Below are positions 1 through 13,500 of a DNA stretch of 64,000 nucleotides, piece by piece (the stretch's first letter is position 1; every line of letters starts with the position of its first letter). The notes beneath the pieces were generated by a model. That model was not told the DNA's origin. It was given only the letters and a program-made list of their open reading frames with translations, and ran no database searches. The DNA comes from Serinus canaria. Taxonomy: Eukaryota > Chordata > Aves > Passeriformes > Fringillidae. Location of the stretch: the NCBI RefSeq assembly GCF_022539315.1, contig NC_066316.1:55367994-55431993 (forward strand), written 5' to 3'. Made by a program: the position numbers and the translations under genes.

Positions 1-853
1 AGAAGGATTCAAAAGTGTGGCCCCAGATTTGTGGTAAGGAATTAAGGACATGTGGAGATACCCTGTGGCTGAGGAGATGATGGTGAGTTTCTGAGCCATG
101 CAGGGAATCAGAAAAGAAGTATGCACAACAGGACGCAAACCTAAAGAGAATTCAGGTCAAGCTGGAGCAACCTCAGGCAGAGTAAGTTGGTGCAGGGACC
201 AAATCTCAGTTGGTAAGAGCAATCAGTGAGGAAAAGGAGGATCATTTCAGCCAAGTGGCAAACTGAACATCTAGGAACAGCTGGTGGGAGGATTCAGATG
301 GCGTTTGGGGAAACCCTCTATTCAGGCTCACAGCCAGGCACTGACTTACAAGGCTTATCCTGGCTCTCAGTTCTCATTTGGTGGTAGAATCTGACTGCTG
401 AGGTGGAGTCTGACAAAAGCTGACACACAGTTATCTGTTCTGGTTTTATTCTTTGTGCAGAAAACTGTGTTTTCAAATGGAGATTAAGGGTGCTCTTTTT
501 TTAATATATCTATTTTTTTTCCCAGTAGTGAAACACCAACTCTTAAGTATTGCTAGCACTGAAATGGTCACTAAAATAGTTATATGTTCCACAAATTAAT
601 GTGGGCATGTGATGTGCACACTTGCATTGATTGTGCATTCATCTATACATGCATGAACATGTGCATGTGAGCTGAAGGGTATTATCCAGGAGCACTGGCA
701 GAGACACTGTCATATTTTATTATTCTTCTCTAAAATGCTATTTGCTGTTGGGGATGGAGAGGAACTGTAATCACACAGTTCATTTTGTAGCCACACATGC
801 CATTCTGGTAATCATATATTTATATGATTACCAGAATCATATAAATATTATAT

Positions 854-892
<39 letters not shown>

Positions 893-1997
893 TATTTATA
901 TGATTCTGGTAATCATATAATACCAGAATTATATTTTATATGGGGGGGGTTTCAAAGTTGCTTAGCCCAGATGCAACACTTTTGAGTTGTACATGCCTCA
1001 ATATTTGTTTTTTAAAGGTTACATTTTTAACTTGGATCCCTAGAGAGACAATCATATTTTTGTACCTAAATAAAAGTGGCCTCATTTTCAGAAATTAGGA
1101 GCACCTTCAGCCCCATTTGACATGACTGAGATTATTTTGCTTCTTTGATTGTAAAAAATCAAGGTACACACCATGTCCCATCATACACTCCCCACTAGCA
1201 TTAAAATACTGAAGTTTTTAAACATCCTCTGCCTCTCATTGTCTTCATGCAGTATTTTATTGATTCATCAGGAAGGTAGACTGGTTTTGACCTTGATTGG
1301 ATGTGACAGCATGTTCAGATTCTGCTTGCTTTTGCTTCCAAAACTGTACTAAACTCCATCATTTTGAATTCCCTGTTTCTATGTGAAAGCTTAAGTACTT
1401 TTAATTGCCACAGGAATTGTCTGTTTATTCTTTTGCTGGTTTTTGTAAGTGCACACACCCAAAACCTGTGGATATAATCCAAATTGGCTGAGACTTTGCG
1501 CCAGATAGACAATTTTTCATATTCAGTTAATGTTACTCAGTTAATCTGTTCAGAATTAATTTTTTCACACATTTTTAAGTTGTGAAGCTCTGCTATTTTC
1601 TGGCCCTGGGGAATAACAGATATCCAGAAATTTTGAATTAGATTTTAAAAAATACATAAAGGCAAACACATTATCTTTCCCCTTGCCCGAATCTGTTTCA
1701 TCTAAAAAGAACTCCATGTGTTTTCAAACATTAGCAAAACCTCTTGTTAAAATTTACTTTGAAGGCTGTATTTATAATGATGTAGACATTGTGGGTTATT
1801 TAAAATGCTGAGTTATGTATTTATTGCTTGGGCTTTAGTGTAATTTTAAAAAAATAAGCTGTTATTTGTGCAACTCCTGGTAAAGAAGTGTTAATCCATT
1901 TCTGTGTTTGCTCTCTATTCTCCTCATTTTCTGTCTGTTTTTCCAACATTTGATTGCATTATGCTTTACCTAATGCAAGGACTTACATAAGGATGGA
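1..1997. other. Noncoding, AT-rich flank or first intron
   Basis: Apart from the (TTTA)n inverted-repeat block and a short G8 run near 942, nothing is recognised. Short open frames here have no splice sites, domain motifs or codon pattern supporting a gene. Confidence 0.7.
802..929. repeat. (TTTA)n tract flanked by a nested inverted repeat
   Basis: The 17-mer ATTCTGGTAATCATATA occurs at 802-818, in reverse complement at 821-837 (2-nt spacer), and again in forward orientation at 903-919. A longer inverted repeat of about 28 bp (arms about 820-847 and 892-919) encloses about ten TTTA copies (853-892). A partial fourth copy (TACCAGAAT) lies at 921-929. The block could form alternative hairpins. 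Confidence 0.9.
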
Positions 1998-2270
1998 AAC
2001 TGTAGGGAGCTAGAATATAAGAAAATAAAGATAGTGTAGAAAGTAATCATAGTCCTAAGGAGTTGCAGCTGGGCTAATTATCAAAGATTAGGAACAGGCC
2101 TGACTTTAACAGGCCACAGCTGTAACCAAAGAGAAGAAAAGTGCTATAAAAGAGTGGCTTGGCTGGTTGAGAAGGGAACTGGAGTCAGTTCGTTGCTTTA
2201 TGAAGAACAAAGTCAGTGCTCATGATAAAACACCAAGAAGGAATGAAACTTTTGTAATTGGAGACAACAG
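1998..2270 (+). mobile_element. Possible solo LTR-like sequence with TATA box
   Basis: This block is richer in promoter-like features than its surroundings. It has two AACAGGCC-type words around 2093-2115, a CTATAAAAG TATA box near 2144, and a purine-rich leader-like stretch after it. The arrangement (U3-like part, TATA, short R/U5-like part) resembles avian endogenous retroviral LTRs. No paired LTR, no gag/pol/env coding relic and no certain target-site duplication were seen. The boundaries are guesses. Confidence 0.3.
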
Positions 2271-3649
2271 CATGGAGCCCCTGCAATGAGATGACACCAG
2301 GAAACAGCCTCAGTCAGGGTAAATTGGCATTGCTCCATTTCACCTGACTGGAGCCCTGAGGAGCTGTCCTGTATTGTTCTGCACATGCAGTAAATGATTT
2401 CAGTCCTGTGTCAAAGATGGAGGCAAACCCTCTGAGCTGGCCAAAACTCTGGGTTTTGTCTGTGCCCCTGTGGCACCAACCAGATTTCTGTGTTGCTAGA
2501 GCGTAATGCTAACAAGCATCCTAAAATGATAAATGTGAATTGGAAGTGGGGGTTTTCTCTAGGCACTCAGCTAAGCTAACCATGCTGTATTAAGGCCACT
2601 AAAGAGCATATTACAGTAGGTTGGTGTCCTAGAAATGACTGCTGCTTTTGCACACAGGCTTATCTTGCAGCTTGAATCAGGCTGTAATGATGCCTGGCTG
2701 TGCCTGCACTCTGGAAAGCCTCAGCAAAGCACTCAGGCCAAGTTACAGAATTAATCTCTTCCTCCCTGAACTCCTTATCCACACTGCTCTCCCTGTCCCT
2801 ACCCTTACCCTATCCCTTTTCATATCCCCCACTTTATGGTGCTGCATGGGGCAGAGGAAAGAATAAAGTGATGTTACCTGATTAACTTCTGATTTTGCAT
2901 TTCATGCAGAGCACTTCTTTGCAGATCTGCTGGTACAGAAAGCCTAATTTAATGATTCTGAAAAGCTTTTATTCCTTGAAGCATAAGTCTCATAGCATCA
3001 TCATGATCTTTGTTGTACATGCTCAAGTAAAAATTGGCATGCACACTTCATATGACCATGTAAATCCATAGACATAACTGTACTTTTATGTATTTATTTT
3101 TTAATATATGAGATATTCAAAACACCCTTGAATTTACTCCTAATTCTCTAGGTTGAGAAAACCAAATCTGGGGACTTTGGACAATATTTACATCTTATAA
3201 AAAAGTGGCACCTACCAAAAACACATACCATAGATTTATGTTATTTCTCTGTGGCTTGATTGCTTGCATTTCCTGAACCAAAGGGAGATCAGTTGTCTAA
3301 AATCCAGAAATAGATTGACATGAAACCAGATAATGGAACTCAAACATTTCCAGTTGTCTGTACAATGGAATGTGTATGGATATAGTAGGAATACAACAAC
3401 AAATTATACAGTGTGAGAGGAGTCAGATTTTGAAGAACGTTGTACTCTGCAGAATGTTTATTCTTACTCTCTGGTGTTCATTATCTGTGACATACATGGG
3501 TGATAATGAAAAAAGTCTTGAGAGCAGCTGCATGAAGAAGATTTTTCTGTAATAATCCACTTTATGCCTTTAGTACTTAGCAGGTAGTTCAGTTTTATCA
3601 AAATAGCTTGAGGATGTTCAATATCACATCTGTTTTTTACTAATTTCAC
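2271..3649. other. Noncoding stretch, nothing recognised
   Basis: Unique-looking AT-rich sequence lies between the LTR-like block and the CR1 fragment. Two overlapping open frames near 2648-2885 are low-complexity Leu/Pro/Ser translations of a pyrimidine-rich stretch and are not supported as coding. Confidence 0.65.
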
Positions 3650-4556
3650 TGATAGAATTCATAGAATATCCTGAATTGGAAGGGACCCACAGAAGTGGGT
3701 CACAGAAGGGTCACAGAAGTCTGGCTTCTGGTCTGGCACAGGACAGCCCCAAGAGTCACACCCTGTGCCTGAGAGCATTGTTCAAATACTTACTGAATTC
3801 AGACAGGCTTGGTGCTGTGACCACTTCCCTGGGAAGCCTGTTCCAGTGCTCAGCCATCCTCTGGGTTGAGTCTTTTCCTAAATCTAAACTAAACTTCCCC
3901 TGCCACAGCTTCAGGCCATTCCCTTGGGCCCTGTTACCACAGAGAAGAGAGATCAGTGTCTGCCCCTTCTCTTCCCCCTTGAAGAAGCTGTTACTGCCAT
4001 GAGGTCTCCCTTCAGTCTCCTCCAGGCTGAACAGACCAAGTGACCTCAGCTACTCCTCATACAGCTTTCCCTCAAGACCCTCACCATCTTTGCTTCCCTC
4101 CTTTGGATGCTCTCCAACAGCTCAGTGTCTTTCTTACATCGTGGCACCCAGAACTGCCCCCAGCACTGGAGGTGAGCCCACCCCAGCGCAGAGCAGAGAA
4201 GGACAATCCCCTCCCTTGCCTGGCTGGCCATGCTGAGCCTGATGTCCCCAGGACATGGGTGGCTCTCCTGGCTGCCAGGGCACTGCTGACTCCTGTTCAG
4301 CTTGCCATTGACCAAGACCCCCAGGTCCCTTTCCATAGTGCTGCACTCCAGCCTCTCATTGCCCAGTCTGCCTACATTCAGGATTGCCCTGTCCCAGATA
4401 CAGTTGGTGATTGCCCAGCCCTTTCATTTATTGAGTTCTCTCCAAAGGGCAGGCAACATCTCCTCCCAATTTAGTATCCCTGACAAACTTGCTTAGTATT
4501 CCTTTGAATCCTTCATCCAAGTCTCTCATAAAGATACTGAAGAGAACTGGGCTAAG
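3650..4556 (-). mobile_element. CR1 LINE fragment, 5'-truncated, minus orientation
   Basis: The + strand reads TTCATAGAATATCCTGAATT then GGAAGGGACC at 3659-3688, which is the complement of a CR1 3' end. It continues with antisense CR1 words such as AGGCTGAACAGACC (4024) and CAAACTTGCTTAGTATTCC (4485). On the minus strand 4046-4336 translates as ERDLGVLVNGKLNRSQQC, then WVPRCKKDTELLESIQRREA, the known C-terminal end of the CR1 ORF2 reverse-transcriptase protein. The frame is decayed by substitutions and stops, so it is inactive. Confidence 0.93.
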
Positions 4557-7500
4557 ATGTTTGAAAGCACTGAAAGACAAATTATAATGAAAAGTGCAAT
4601 TACAACTGAGGCAAGAGCTAGTGCAGCTGGGAGAGTGTTCAGCTAAGGGTCTCCATATTTATGTCATTTTTTTTTAGCTCTAGAATGTTTAGAATGTCTA
4701 CCATCATCATGTACTTAAAAGACCATTGTCAACCTTTAATTACAGAATGGCCAGCTTATTTGATGCTTCTGGGATTCAATTATTAGCAAAATACTGAAAT
4801 AAAATACTAAATCATCTTCTGGCTTTCATGGTTGAAGAGGAAGGTTTAGAAACTAGATGCTAATATAATTTTTAAAAAAATTATAAATCACCATTGGGGG
4901 GAGTTGTTGCTTATATCATATCCTGATAACTCAGTTTATCATGAGAATGCAACAGTCTCTAGTTTGGATCCTGCAGGGGAGAATTTAAGAAACTTATCTC
5001 AGTCACTTTGCCTCAAATGTGAGGTTTTCTGCAGAAGCTATAATTTGAGTTGATTATCAGACAGAGATTATCACACTTTTGGCTTGGGACTGCTTGTGGT
5101 TATACTCATCTGGCCTCACAATGAGTAAATGGGGCTGATCTGAAAACTATGCTTACATGTTCTCTGAAACTTCTTGAATAGTTACATTAATTATTTTTGT
5201 ACTAATTGTGTTAATACTTCAAGAGTAGTTACCTACAGAAGTACTAGTGTAGTAGTTTTATTTTACACTGTGAAGATGACAAAGTTGTCCTCCATCTGCT
5301 GGGAGCCTCAAGGGCCTTCTTTTTTTCTTAACCCTAATGGCAAGTGGTGTTCAGGGTAACTGCAGATCTTGCTTTCAGAATCACTCTCCTTAGTATGAAA
5401 AGTTGACCAGCAAGTTTGGACTACCCTAGAATAGCAATGGGAAGCTGAGTTTTTCAGTGCATTTCACTGTTATTCTCTCCAGATAGGACACAAGCTGTAC
5501 CCACTGAAGTTTATAAAGGCTTCTTGGACTTTGATCAAGGACCTCAAACCTTCAGTGTCTTTCAGGAAGCAAAACCCCTTTGTAAAAACAATTAGAAAAT
5601 AATGTGGTATGCAGCTATCAGTTTTTGAGGCATAGATCAAGATAGTAGGTTGTAGCACGTAAGCATTTCCCTTACAGTTTTTCTAGTTTCCTGGTAAGAA
5701 AGAATATCATACCAGGATATAAAAGCAAAGTGAGCTGAAAAACATTAAACCATTTGTTGTAATGCAGTGAACATTATGTCCCATTAAGCAGCTGAGTGAA
5801 GTATTTCAGCTCTGTATGCTGTGGCAGACTTGTTTGGGCTTGTCTGTTGACCAGACAGCATTTAGTTTTTCTACTCTATCACAGATACAAAGTATTGCTT
5901 TGCCAGACTAGGGGAATAATTCAAAATTAAGAGGTGCAGTCTTTAAATGCAAACATTGTCATAATGAGAAAATCGTACCCAAATTGATACAGGAAGAGCT
6001 TGTGCAAGCATGGTGTGAAACACAGCATTGAGCTGGTGGGAAGGAATCCAGGTGCTGATTTTCAGATGTCCCTGGAAGAGGCTGACAGCGTTTAATCCCT
6101 CTTGCGGCCAGCTCCCACCTTCCCCCAATGCCTGCTCCTTTTTCCAGCTCTGCTGCCAGGTCCAGCCTCTCTCACCTTGTTGCACTCCCTATGAGGTTAT
6201 GCCTGCACCCTGACCCCATGCTCAGCCCCTGTGCTGCAAATTTATTGCTTCTAGGAGAATTTACTGAAGGTCACTCAAGGTAATTTCTTCACCTGTGGGA
6301 TTTGTCTGGAGTGCGGTTTCCCTTCAGGAATGAAGGATCTGTTTCACCAGCTAGAAACAACAGTGATAATAAAAAACCAAGTAGCAAAATTTAAAGGTGA
6401 TGGAAATTCACTCAGTAATACATTTCTTAGTTAATGGGACTTTTTTCCTGGGACATGGTTTCATGCTGGTCAGTAATATCTAAGTGCTATAGTAATTGTT
6501 TATCTTGTTTTTCTTGGCAAAAACAATAGTTAAATGGAAATTAGCAAAAATTAATACCAGAACTACTGATAATGCTACATAGTATAAATTAGCACAAGGA
6601 AATTTTTTTTTTTACCTTATGTATGCATTTAGATATTTCTTTATTAATTCTAGGTGGCCTAAGGCCTCTTCTTTGGTGAACATACACAAGGAAGAATGGG
6701 CATCTGACCTCTTAGGGCACAGATCTTTTTTACCTGAAAGAAACCAATTTGTCATCTTCACTGGAGTTGACTGATAGTCCAGGTACACATTCTTACCCAA
6801 ACCAGCAGAGGAGCTGGATAAATTAATTTTTCTTGTGTTTGAATACATGTTAACAGAGAAGTGCCAGCTATTTCTCCTTTTTTTTTTTTTTTTTCACAAG
6901 GAGAGTAAGAGGCAACTGTTGTTCCTGTATTGCAAGGTTCAGTTTAGAATGAATTTTATCAGTTTCTGCAGCCTGCTGAGAAATACCTATTGCTGTTGTA
7001 ATTAGGGTCACTTGTTGTGTTCATGAGCCAACACCACAGTTGCTTCTCAGTTACAGCATATGGTCATGTAGCTCTGTTTCTAACAGGATATGAATTTCAG
7101 CTCTTGTACTGCCCTTTCTGTTTTCATTTCATCCTTCTGCACTAGCAGATCCAAGCAGTGCTTTTTTAACACCTCTTGAGAATGTTGTGCATTTAATAGG
7201 AGTGTGGTTGGCATGCATAAAATAAAGGCAGCATGTTGCTGTGCAGGAACAAGGTCACCACTGTGCTGCTGCCTTTGCCGGTGCCAGAGCCCTGAAAACC
7301 CAAGCTGGAGCTGCTACTTCCCCTGTGGAGTCAGGATTGTGGCTGCTGCTGTAGGAGCAGAAGGGATGGGAATCTTTGGAAGACCCAGTTGCTGCTCTGA
7401 CTTTGTACAGGGTCTGAAGTTCAGGTTGGGCAGGCAGCTTTACTGTAATATACCCTAACTGCTAAGATACTTTGCCTAAACCCCCAGATCTTGGTGTGTT

Positions 7501-10500
7501 TTGAAAAGTGAATTTGAAACTTGTAATAAGGAAATATTTTAGGGTGTGATTTTTGATGAACTGCAGTTAAAACGTTTCACTAGGTTCATCATCATTATCA
7601 TCATAATCTGATCTACAGCACAGTCCTCACATTTGGCTGTTTGATATTTGGTTACCTTTGGAGAAAACTGACAAGTGTTCTTAGGAGTCCTCAAGGTTTT
7701 TATTTACAATTGTGAAATGCAGATACTTTGTGGGTTCTCATGATAATTTCTTTTTTGCTCTTTGGAGAATACAATAGAAGCATCCTAGGGAGGATCAAAA
7801 TGAGAAGGCTTGATTAAGAATGGGGAAGTTTAAATCTATGTGGTCTGGTTTTCCTTTCATTTAGACTGACTTTACAGCTGAATGTAGGCCCCAATGTTCT
7901 CATCTCATTGTGATTCTCATCATGCTCTGATTTATTCTTATGCAGCCCTGATGATGTCAGTGGAATGAGTCAGTATGAAATCACAATCATGCTTTTCAGC
8001 TTTCTAAAAGGTAGTCTCAGGTATGTAATGAAACAGGGATACAGAAAAGGAAGATATACCTGCTAAATGTAGTGAATAAAGCAATAGTACCAGACTAGCA
8101 CAATATTAATTAAAAGCAAAACAAAAGGAAGAAACATATACCTAGATACAATGAAAAAGAGCCTACTAACCAGAAACCAGTATGTTTTCTCAATACCTGC
8201 TTTAACAAAGTTTTACTTAGTTGTTTTTATCCTATGTTTCTGTAATATATATAAAATAGGAGGTTTTATACTGGTAACTGAGGGCTTGTATTTAATCCTT
8301 TCATTTAAAAGTAAATTATGACTTTTTAATAAAGTAAACATGGAAGTTAGTTTTCAGATAAAGTGATTTATCATCACTTCTACTTTATTGAATGTTTCTG
8401 GTTATTTCATAGAAGATTCATGCTTCTCACAAAAACATTGAATTTTTTGTGATTCAGTATTAATATTTTTCTTGCTAAGTGAAATGTGATATTACACAGT
8501 AATAAATGCTTTTTTTTGCTTCTGCTGAGAGTGAAGTAAAGAGAAGAAAGTTGGGAGTCTACAGTAAAACTTGTATCTAAGTCGAAGGTATCCTGAAACC
8601 ATGGAAATCCTACAACATGAAGGCTTCCTGCCTACAGTATTCTCTGAGTTCATGAGGTTGCTGTTTCTGTGTCTGGGATACAAACAGCATGTTGTGCCTA
8701 TTGGAATATGTTACCACACCGATTTCCAATGTCTGCTGCACTTGTAATGAGCTGCCTCGTCACTGCCATGATGGCAATCAGCACATACTTGCCCAGCATG
8801 AATGTTAGAAAGGTGTTGGGAAAAAGAACTGAACAAGCACAAACTATATCAGCATTGATTTGACTTCAGCTTTGGATTAGACTCTAGGTGTAAGGGAACC
8901 TACTTTCACACTGTTCTAGAAGAATAAAATGAATTTAGAGCCTAGAAGTTGTGTTGGGAGTTTATTTCTATTTAGTACTGTAATTTCCATGCCTTCCAGT
9001 CCTGCTGAGGAGATGTGTCAGGGCAACTGGACTAAATACAGGACAAAACTTCTAAAACACATGTCCGGCTTGCAGAGCTTCTCCTGAAGTTCAGTCTCTG
9101 GTGTAAGATGTGAATGAGCTGAAGGAAGTGAGGTTTATGGTATTTGAAAGTATATTCATATTGTGTTTTTCTCCCATTGTCTTAATCCAATTCACAATCA
9201 AAGGTGTTTTTCCTAGCAATTTGTGGCAAATCAAAATGTGTTTATCTTACAGGTGCTGTTTGAGACCAGTATTCTTGTTATTTCCTTAATTACTGGCAGT
9301 GAAATTGTGTGGACTCTGGAATGTTCCTATAAGGTTTATCTGTTCAAGGGTTGGAGATCAGGCACTGAAATTCTTGGCAGTGGGAAGTATTAATTAGGAT
9401 TATTTTGTAGCTTTATGCTATGAGAAAATTAGATGGACCTGAGAAATTCCAAATTTCTGAGATTCAATAAATATCACTCTTAACAGAAACTTTCTAAATG
9501 TGTGCAGTTATGAGTACTCTGCTTTGCAGTATGGATGAGTGAGCAACATCCTAACTGCTTATAGCAGTATGGGATGAGTAAGTTACCTGAAAAGCAGCAT
9601 GCTTATATGTGTTTTTTCCAGTTATTGTGGTTATTTTTTTTATTTATTCCAGTTATCTGATCTACTGAATAAACTTCTCTGGGTTTTTCTCTAATTAGTA
9701 ATTTACAAAGTGTGATTTTCATTACCTCTTTGTCAGGAGGATATGTTTCATAGGCTGATAGGAAAATTCAAGTTAAAAAGTGGTCTGTTTTCCAACTTCC
9801 AGGTTGGCCAGCTGAGAGCAGGTTTTCAGGATTTTATCTCCATATTCATAGATTACAGGTGACCTGATCCATGGATTCTGCTCACATAAGGTCCTCTGTG
9901 TGAAATATTCATATTGCTCGTTGCTACCTACCTGTGTACCAGGGGCATAGTGCTGGAATTTTTAATAAAAACTCCAAGTGAGTTCTGGCACTATCATTAG
10001 CTTGTTCTTTCATTGGAGTGGGGTTTCCCTTCACTGTGTTTCAGATGTCCCTGGAGATGGTCTGCAGTCATCCACTTATGTAAAAGCTGTGATGAAGTCT
10101 TGAAAACTTTTTTGATTAAAAACATAAATAAGAACTGCTGAGTTTGACAAGAAATATATTAAATGTGAACAGTGTTTAGTCACAGCATGGTTTCTGGAGA
10201 AATTTGAGATATCACTGTCTTTATGAATTTAGTCAAATGTTTCTTTATTGTTTTGATGGTTGTTGGTGTTTTGGTTCTTTTTTGTTTACTGAACACCCTG
10301 CTCTGAATATACTTGTCACCTCTTTTTTCTCATACCATTTAAATATATTTTTGGATGTCCAGTACATGTAAAATTTCCTGTGAGGAAATGCCTTTTTTTG
10401 CTTTTTCTTATACAGAAGGATATATTTGTCAAAATGAAGATCAGTCAGTTTGATTAGAATGGTGTTCCTACAGGGGAACACAAATAAATTCTTCCTGTGA

Positions 10501-13500
10501 CCAGTTGTAGACTTGATGAACTCAATGCATCTTGTGACTTTCAGGTTTCTTGCAAAAATATTGCTTCTGGAAAACAATTTTGTCTAGGAGGTGCTAAGTG
10601 CAGCGGGATCCAGTAAAAACAAACCATCTTGTATGCCAAAGAAATATTTCCGCCTTACAATTGTATATGCTATAGAATAAATGAAAAAAAGTGTACCTCT
10701 GTATTTCAGATGAGAAATAATGGCCATCTGAAGTATAATCTCAATGATTAATGCTTGTTTCTTTCACTGGCAAAATTCTCATTAATTTCCATGTTGCAGT
10801 ATTAGGGCAGGAGTGATGAATAATATCATGGTTATGTTTAAATAAATTATAAAGAAAATAATTTTTGCTACCAAGAAAAAAAATAAAAAGAAACAGATAT
10901 AAGAGTATAAGAGCCTAGCAGAGCTTTCAAAAAACAATTGTCCAAAAGCAAAGTTATCTCATTTCTGTCTAAAGGGCATGCACAAAGTATCATAAATGCT
11001 TGAAGTTAAGTCTCACTTGCCCCTGGCTATTAGGGATGAGAACAAGTATTTGCTTGCAAACTATCACTGCCTTTCCCTTCATTGCAGCTCCCTTCTTTCC
11101 AGCTCTTCCACTGACTCAATTTCTGTTGAGTGGGCAAGGACATAGGTGAGCAGAAGGCAGCTTTCCCTCTCCCAGGGCATGGACTCTTCTCTAGCTGCCC
11201 CTCAACAAATTCAGGGACTTCATTATTCTAACACAATGGCCCAGATTTGCTTTTTGTTCTTTTAAGTAATACAATCACTACAAAAATTCTGTTACTTGCA
11301 GAGGGGTGTCTGTGATTTGCAACAGTGGAAGGGACTGCTGAAGGCAAACACACTTGGGACAACACTGTTCTGTTCTACTCTTGCTTGCTTTTTTGGGGTG
11401 TTTTACAGAAGAATGTCAAATCACTTTTAAAAACACTAATCAATGCCTAGACATGTACATTTTAGTTTGAATAATGTCCCATATATATTTTTTGTCACAG
11501 AGTCATTTGTCAGAAGATCATTCTCTTCAGATCAATGCCATTCCATTGAGCAGACTGCTGTGGTACATGAATGGCTGAAACTATTAAGTGAAAATGCATG
11601 GTTGTTGATTATGAGCTAGATCCTAGGACTTTGGGGTGGAATGATATTCAGAGAAAAGATTCTGATTTCTGTGTATGATGAAGACCATCATTCCTAAAAC
11701 TTGGTTTCAGAGATTGAATTGTCTTTAATCTAATTGTAGACATGTTTTCTTTTTTACATTTTTCTACTCAAAACATTGGAATTCAAGTATTTTTTAAAGG
11801 TTGGTTTTTGTGAACTTAATTATGCCCCCTCCCCATTATTTTTCATAGTATTTTCATAACAAAAAGAAGAAATAGTTACAGAAATAGTTCAAGAGTTGCA
11901 AAGTCTCATGCTTAATGGTTACAAACAATAATCATTAAACAACAATGATTGAGAGAGAGCAACATTATTGTAAACAATAAAGAATAAAACCCCACAATTT
12001 ATTAATTGACAATTTTCCCTTTATGCACAAAAAAATGATAGGGAGCATGGATTTAAAAACTGTTTGGTTATGTAATTAAAGACTGGTCTTATCACATGTG
12101 TAGAAGAGAAGAAATGAAAGTTTGTACAGACATGGTTACAAATGGAATATGTAATTTCTGAGTTTTCTTGGCAATGACAATAGTGTCATGCACCCCAGGA
12201 CAGCACAAGCAGATTCTGCCTGTTTCTTTCCCTTTTCCAGATGCTAGTCAGAGGTTTTTCCCACCTCCTGGGTGCATGCTATCTAGATAATTCACATGTT
12301 TGTTCTTTCCTCCTTAGATTCCTCCCTTTAACCCAGATTTTGTCCCTTCTGTGCCTAGAAACAGAGAGCTGTGTGCAGCTGCCATTGTGGGGGTGAGAGG
12401 GAAAGTGAGGATAGATGTTGAGCTTGCAGCTTCTATATAATATTATTTGAAGCTGAAGCAGTTATGAGCAGTAAAAATTTGATTTTTTTTCCATGTATTC
12501 CCCAAGCTGAAGCATATTCAGCCACTCTTTGTGGGAACAGTTTGTGTGCAGTCTGCTTAGTCTTTCATCAAGGCCAGAAAGGTGGGTTGTTGGAGAGTCT
12601 AAGTGCTAAAATTCAAGTGTGTGTGAGAATTTGAAAAGGCTTGTAATTTGGACAAATTAAGATAGATTTTTTTCAGGGACATTTCTCATTTCTTGCCAAA
12701 TGTGTAACTCCGAAGGTCCTGCTTACTCCTTCATGTATTAAGAAAAAAGCAAAGGAGCAACCAATCTAAAATTAAGACTCTTTGCATCACAAATAGCTTG
12801 TAGATGGGTTGAAAAAAACTAATTTCACTTCCACTGACTTTTCAAAGCATTGTTTGCCCCAAGTTGTAAGCTTGTTTGTAGTTCTTCGCTGTCTGCAGCA
12901 CTTTATCAGGTAGTTTCTTTACTAGCTTTGTGTATCTTTCCATTCTTGAGCAATTACACAGTCTTCCAGGCCTAGATAGCACTTAGTTACCATAGTAGAA
13001 TTGTCTGTAGGAATGAAGTTTTTAACTGAACAAATCCTAATAGAATTGCACTTTGTAGCTCACCAGTCTGCCTTGCAGTTTTAGCAGCCTCTTTTTTACC
13101 TTTAGCTGGCTGAACTGATCACTTTGAGGGCTCATTGGATGTTTAGGCCATTTGATGTTCTCAGGGGGGTATTTGGTTATTTAACTTGAGAATAAAAGTG
13201 GCTGACTTTCAAAATGTTTGATCCCATGCAGCTTTCATCAGAAGAATTCACTGGTTGTGAATGGACTCTACCAGAAATGGTGATCAAACTGTGCATTTTT
13301 CCAAGATATTCATGTGCCATGTAGGACAGACAGCACAGAGACTGCAAGAGTGTGGATCTCAAAGTAACTATCATTTTCAGGAAAATCTGTTTCTGTTCAA
13401 GACATTGCCCACTTGGATTTCCTTGAGAATCCCTCACTTTTGGATAGTTAGCATCTCAAAATGCTGCCTGGTGTTTGTTGGACAGCTTGCTTCCTTTCTG

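Noticed and set aside
4046..4336. Minus-strand open frame that looks protein-coding
   Set aside because: It is the decayed C-terminal part of the CR1 ORF2, not a host gene, and the frame is broken on both sides.
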